Source of the DNA: JAYRWN01 sp041917975
Lineage (GTDB): Bacteria; Bacteroidota; Bacteroidia; Chitinophagales; Saprospiraceae
Length of the DNA: 10,711 nt
NCBI GenBank assembly: GCA_041917975.1
Contig: JAYRWN010000314.1
Location: forward strand, 1-10,711
Direction: 5' to 3'
This document shows, piece by piece, positions 8,233 to 10,711 of the stretch. The notes under the pieces are model-generated. The model had not been told where the DNA came from and did not search any database. It saw only the letters and a program-made list of their open reading frames with translations. Position 1 is the stretch's first letter. Each line of letters begins with the position of its first letter. A program made the position numbers and the translations under genes.

Positions 8233-10711
8233 CTAATTGCATGAAGTTGCTCGGAATTTTTGGATTGATATGTTTATTTGCTTGTTCAAAAGGCTCCATT
8301 GAAGAAAAAGGATTCGAAATACATTCACCCTTATTCGTGCTAACGGATAGCCAATTGACGGGGATTAATTTTACAAATACTCTGCGATTTGATGAATCTT
8401 TTAATATTTATACCTATCGCAATTTTTATAATGGGGGAGGTGTTGCTATCGCCGATATCAATAATGATCGTTTGATGGATATTTATTTTACCTCAAACAT
8501 GGATAAAAACCGTTTATATCTTAATAAGGGTAATTGGACTTTTGAGGACATTACAGTACAAGCTGGAGTCGGAGGCTCACGCAGTTGGAGCACGGGAGTA
8601 AGCATCGCCGACATTAATAATGATGGCTACCTTGATATTTATATTTGTAATTCGGGTGATGTCCAGGGAGATAATAAACAAAACGAATTATTTATAAATC
8701 AAGGTGATCTGACTTTTAAAGAACAAGCAGCCGAATATGGTTTGGACGATCGTGGATTTTCCACGCATGCGGCTTTTTTTGATTATGATCATGATGGGGA
8801 TCTGGACATGTATTTATTAAATAACTCCTACCGGTCAATCGGTAGTTTTAATCTAAAATACAATGAACGATTAATTCGAGATTCCTTGGGAGGCGATAAG
8901 CTATACCGCAATGATGGTAAACATTTTAAGGATGTGAGTGTGGAGGCCGGAATCTATGGCAGTATCATCGGTTTTGGCTTGGGAGTGACAGTAGGTGACG
9001 TGGATAATGATGGTTGGCAGGATATATATGTCTCCAACGATTTTTTTGAACGAGACTACCTGTATATTAATCAAAAGAATGGGACTTTTAAAGAAATGTT
9101 GACGGCACAGATGGATGCTATCAGTGCGGCATCCATGGGCGCTGCAATGGGTGATATCGATAACGATTTATATCAGGACATTTTTGTGACTGAAATGTTA
9201 CCGCATGATACTCGCCGCCTAAAAACAAAAACTACTTTTGAAGACTGGGATACTTATCAGTATAAATTGGATAATGATTATTATCACCAGTTTACCCGTA
9301 ATGCTTTACAACGAAACAATGGTGACGGCACTTTTAGCGAAATTGCCCGGATGTCCGGTGTAGAAGCGACCGATTGGAGTTGGGGCGCTTTGATTGCTGA
9401 CTTTGATTTGGATGGATTAAAAGATTTATTTGTAGCTAATGGTATTTTTCAGGATTTAACCGATCAGGATTATTTGAATTTTATTGCCAATGACTCCATA
9501 AAAAGCCTGGTTACCCAAACCGGCAAATCAAACTTTGAAAAATTAGTCAGTTATATTCCTTCGGAAAGCTTGCGAAATTATTTATTCAAAAATAATGGCG
9601 ATTGGACATTTACCGATGTTTCCGATAAGAATGGTATAAATACCAAAAGTTTTTCCAACGGCTCCGCTTATGGCGATTTGGATAACGATGGTGATTTGGA
9701 CCTGGTGATAAATAATGTTAATTCGCCCGCATATGTCTATCAGAATAGAAGTAAACAACAGCCAGCAGCACGTAGTTCGCTGACTTTTGTTATACGCGGA
9801 AATGAGACTTGTAACGCTATTGGCACCAAAATCATTTGTTACAGCAGTGGTGAAAAACAGATGCTGGAGTTGATGCCTAATACGGGTTTTCAATCAACGA
9901 TGGACAACCGGCTTTTTTTTGGTTTTAATCAAGTTCAGGTTGTGGATTCGGTAAAAATATTTTTTTATAACGGCCAACAAATCAAACTGAACCAGGTACA
10001 AGTTAATCAAAATATTCTGATCGATATCTCTTCTGCATCAGTTAACCCTGAGCCGATTAATCCAACAAAACCAATGGCTTACACAGTAAAAAATGAGGGA
10101 ATTTCCAAATTATTCAAACATCAGGAAAATAGTTTCAGCGATTTTGATCGGGATCGAATGATTTATCATATGAAATCCACGGAGGGACCTGCTTTAGCTC
10201 ATGATGATGTAAACGGTGACGGTCTGATTGATTTTTATATTGGCGGGGCGAAAGATCAAGCCGGCGCGTTATACATACAGAATAAGAGCGGCACTTTTGT
10301 GCTAAAAATGAATACAATTTTTGAATCAGACAAAGGTTGTGAAGATGTAGACGCTGAATTTTTTGATGCTGATGGCGATGGAGACCTTGACCTTTATGTA
10401 GCCAGTGGCGGTAATGAATTTTCCAATATCAGTATGGATTTATCTGATCGCCTGTATATAAATAAAGGCGATGGTACTATGCTTAAATCGTCCCAAAACT
10501 TGCCCACCTTTAAAAATGAAAGCACCGGCTGTGTGAGTGCTGGAGATGTTGATGGTGATGGGGATATAGATTTATTCGTAGGTATCCGGCTGGAGCCTAA
10601 ATTTTATGGTATGCCCATGAATGGTTATCTGTTAATCAATGATGGCAAGGGTAATTTTTCTGATCAGACAAAGGACCGTGCACCAGAATTAAATAAACTC
10701 GGATTAATCAC
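8229..10711 (+). CDS. FG-GAP/VCBS-repeat lipoprotein with degenerate ASPIC/UnbV domain, copy 2, 3' partial
   Basis: Paralogue of the protein at 4334, open to the window edge with 827 residues visible; by comparison about 270 are missing. ATG 8229 overlaps the upstream stop as ATGA. ATG 8241 (MKLLGIFGLICLFACSKG) is a good alternative; TAA at 8214-8216 excludes anything earlier. Either start gives a lipoprotein signal with lipobox LFAC (Cys19 from 8229). Loop motifs start near residues 76, 128, 185, 257, 309, 391 and 483, then 660, 713 and 773 after the central domain. Two loops lack the usual Gly (NNDR near 80, DNDL near 313). The ASPIC/UnbV region at about 530-600 keeps AIGT, GF, RL-FG and DS but has lost the WPSG core seen in copy 1. 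The function is probably envelope binding or display, as for copy 1, with a changed central domain. There is no frameshift or internal stop. Confidence 0.92.
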   Translation, partial: MTNCMKLLGIFGLICLFACSKGSIEEKGFEIHSPLFVLTDSQLTGINFTNTLRFDESFNIYTYRNFYNGGGVAIADINNDRLMDIYFTSNMDKNRLYLNKGNWTFEDITVQAGVGGSRSWSTGVSIADINNDGYLDIYICNSGDVQGDNKQNELFINQGDLTFKEQAAEYGLDDRGFSTHAAFFDYDHDGDLDMYLLNNSYRSIGSFNLKYNERLIRDSLGGDKLYRNDGKHFKDVSVEAGIYGSIIGFGLGVTVGDVDNDGWQDIYVSNDFFERDYLYINQKNGTFKEMLTAQMDAISAASMGAAMGDIDNDLYQDIFVTEMLPHDTRRLKTKTTFEDWDTYQYKLDNDYYHQFTRNALQRNNGDGTFSEIARMSGVEATDWSWGALIADFDLDGLKDLFVANGIFQDLTDQDYLNFIANDSIKSLVTQTGKSNFEKLVSYIPSESLRNYLFKNNGDWTFTDVSDKNGINTKSFSNGSAYGDLDNDGDLDLVINNVNSPAYVYQNRSKQQPAARSSLTFVIRGNETCNAIGTKIICYSSGEKQMLELMPNTGFQSTMDNRLFFGFNQVQVVDSVKIFFYNGQQIKLNQVQVNQNILIDISSASVNPEPINPTKPMAYTVKNEGISKLFKHQENSFSDFDRDRMIYHMKSTEGPALAHDDVNGDGLIDFYIGGAKDQAGALYIQNKSGTFVLKMNTIFESDKGCEDVDAEFFDADGDGDLDLYVASGGNEFSNISMDLSDRLYINKGDGTMLKSSQNLPTFKNESTGCVSAGDVDGDGDIDLFVGIRLEPKFYGMPMNGYLLINDGKGNFSDQTKDRAPELNKLGLI

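Noticed and set aside
9582..9893. 103-residue minus-strand open frame
   Set aside because: It lies wholly opposite the copy 2 coding region, where the + frame has clear family motifs; its protein looks like an antisense shadow.
4541..10560. Many similar short GAT/AAT-rich DNA segments that look like a dispersed repeat
   Set aside because: They encode the repeated DxNxDGxxD protein loops in frame, so they are protein repeats and not a DNA repeat element or CRISPR array.

Overview
The window comes from a member of the phylum Bacteroidota. It carries a SusC/SusD outer-membrane pair, lipoprotein-type N-termini, no Shine-Dalgarno sequences, A-rich leaders before start codons, and a candidate promoter of the Bacteroidota TAnnTTTG type. 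Long FG-GAP/VCBS proteins with an ASPIC/UnbV domain next to SusCD are typical of environmental lineages such as Cytophagia, Chitinophagia and Saprospiria. The sequence alone does not settle the class. All genes are on the + strand, and two of the five run off the window.

Region 1 (1-4190) is a SusC-like TonB-dependent transporter whose 5' end lies outside the window, followed 20 bases later by a complete SusD-like surface lipoprotein. Together they should form a lidded outer-membrane importer for a glycan, peptide or other oligomer. No CAZyme, sulfatase, peptidase or sigma/anti-sigma gene is visible, so the substrate cannot be named. The pair ends in a strong intrinsic terminator (4216-4248).

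Region 2 (4191-4333) is a 143-base intergenic gap. It holds that terminator and a candidate promoter (TTTC, 19 bases, TACCTTTG) for the downstream genes.

Region 3 (4334-10711) is a tight three-gene unit: a 1102-residue FG-GAP/VCBS-ASPIC lipoprotein, an unrecognised 193-residue exported protein 8 bases later, and a second, paralogous FG-GAP/VCBS protein that starts in a 4-base ATGA overlap and runs off the right edge after 827 residues. All three begin with export signals, so the unit encodes a cell-envelope or surface assembly.

The most interesting points are the uncharacterised small protein held between two large paralogues, the uneven divergence of those paralogues (propeller blocks well conserved, the ASPIC/UnbV region strongly eroded in copy 2), and a marked base-composition step within susC. 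No RNA gene, mobile element, CRISPR array or origin was seen.
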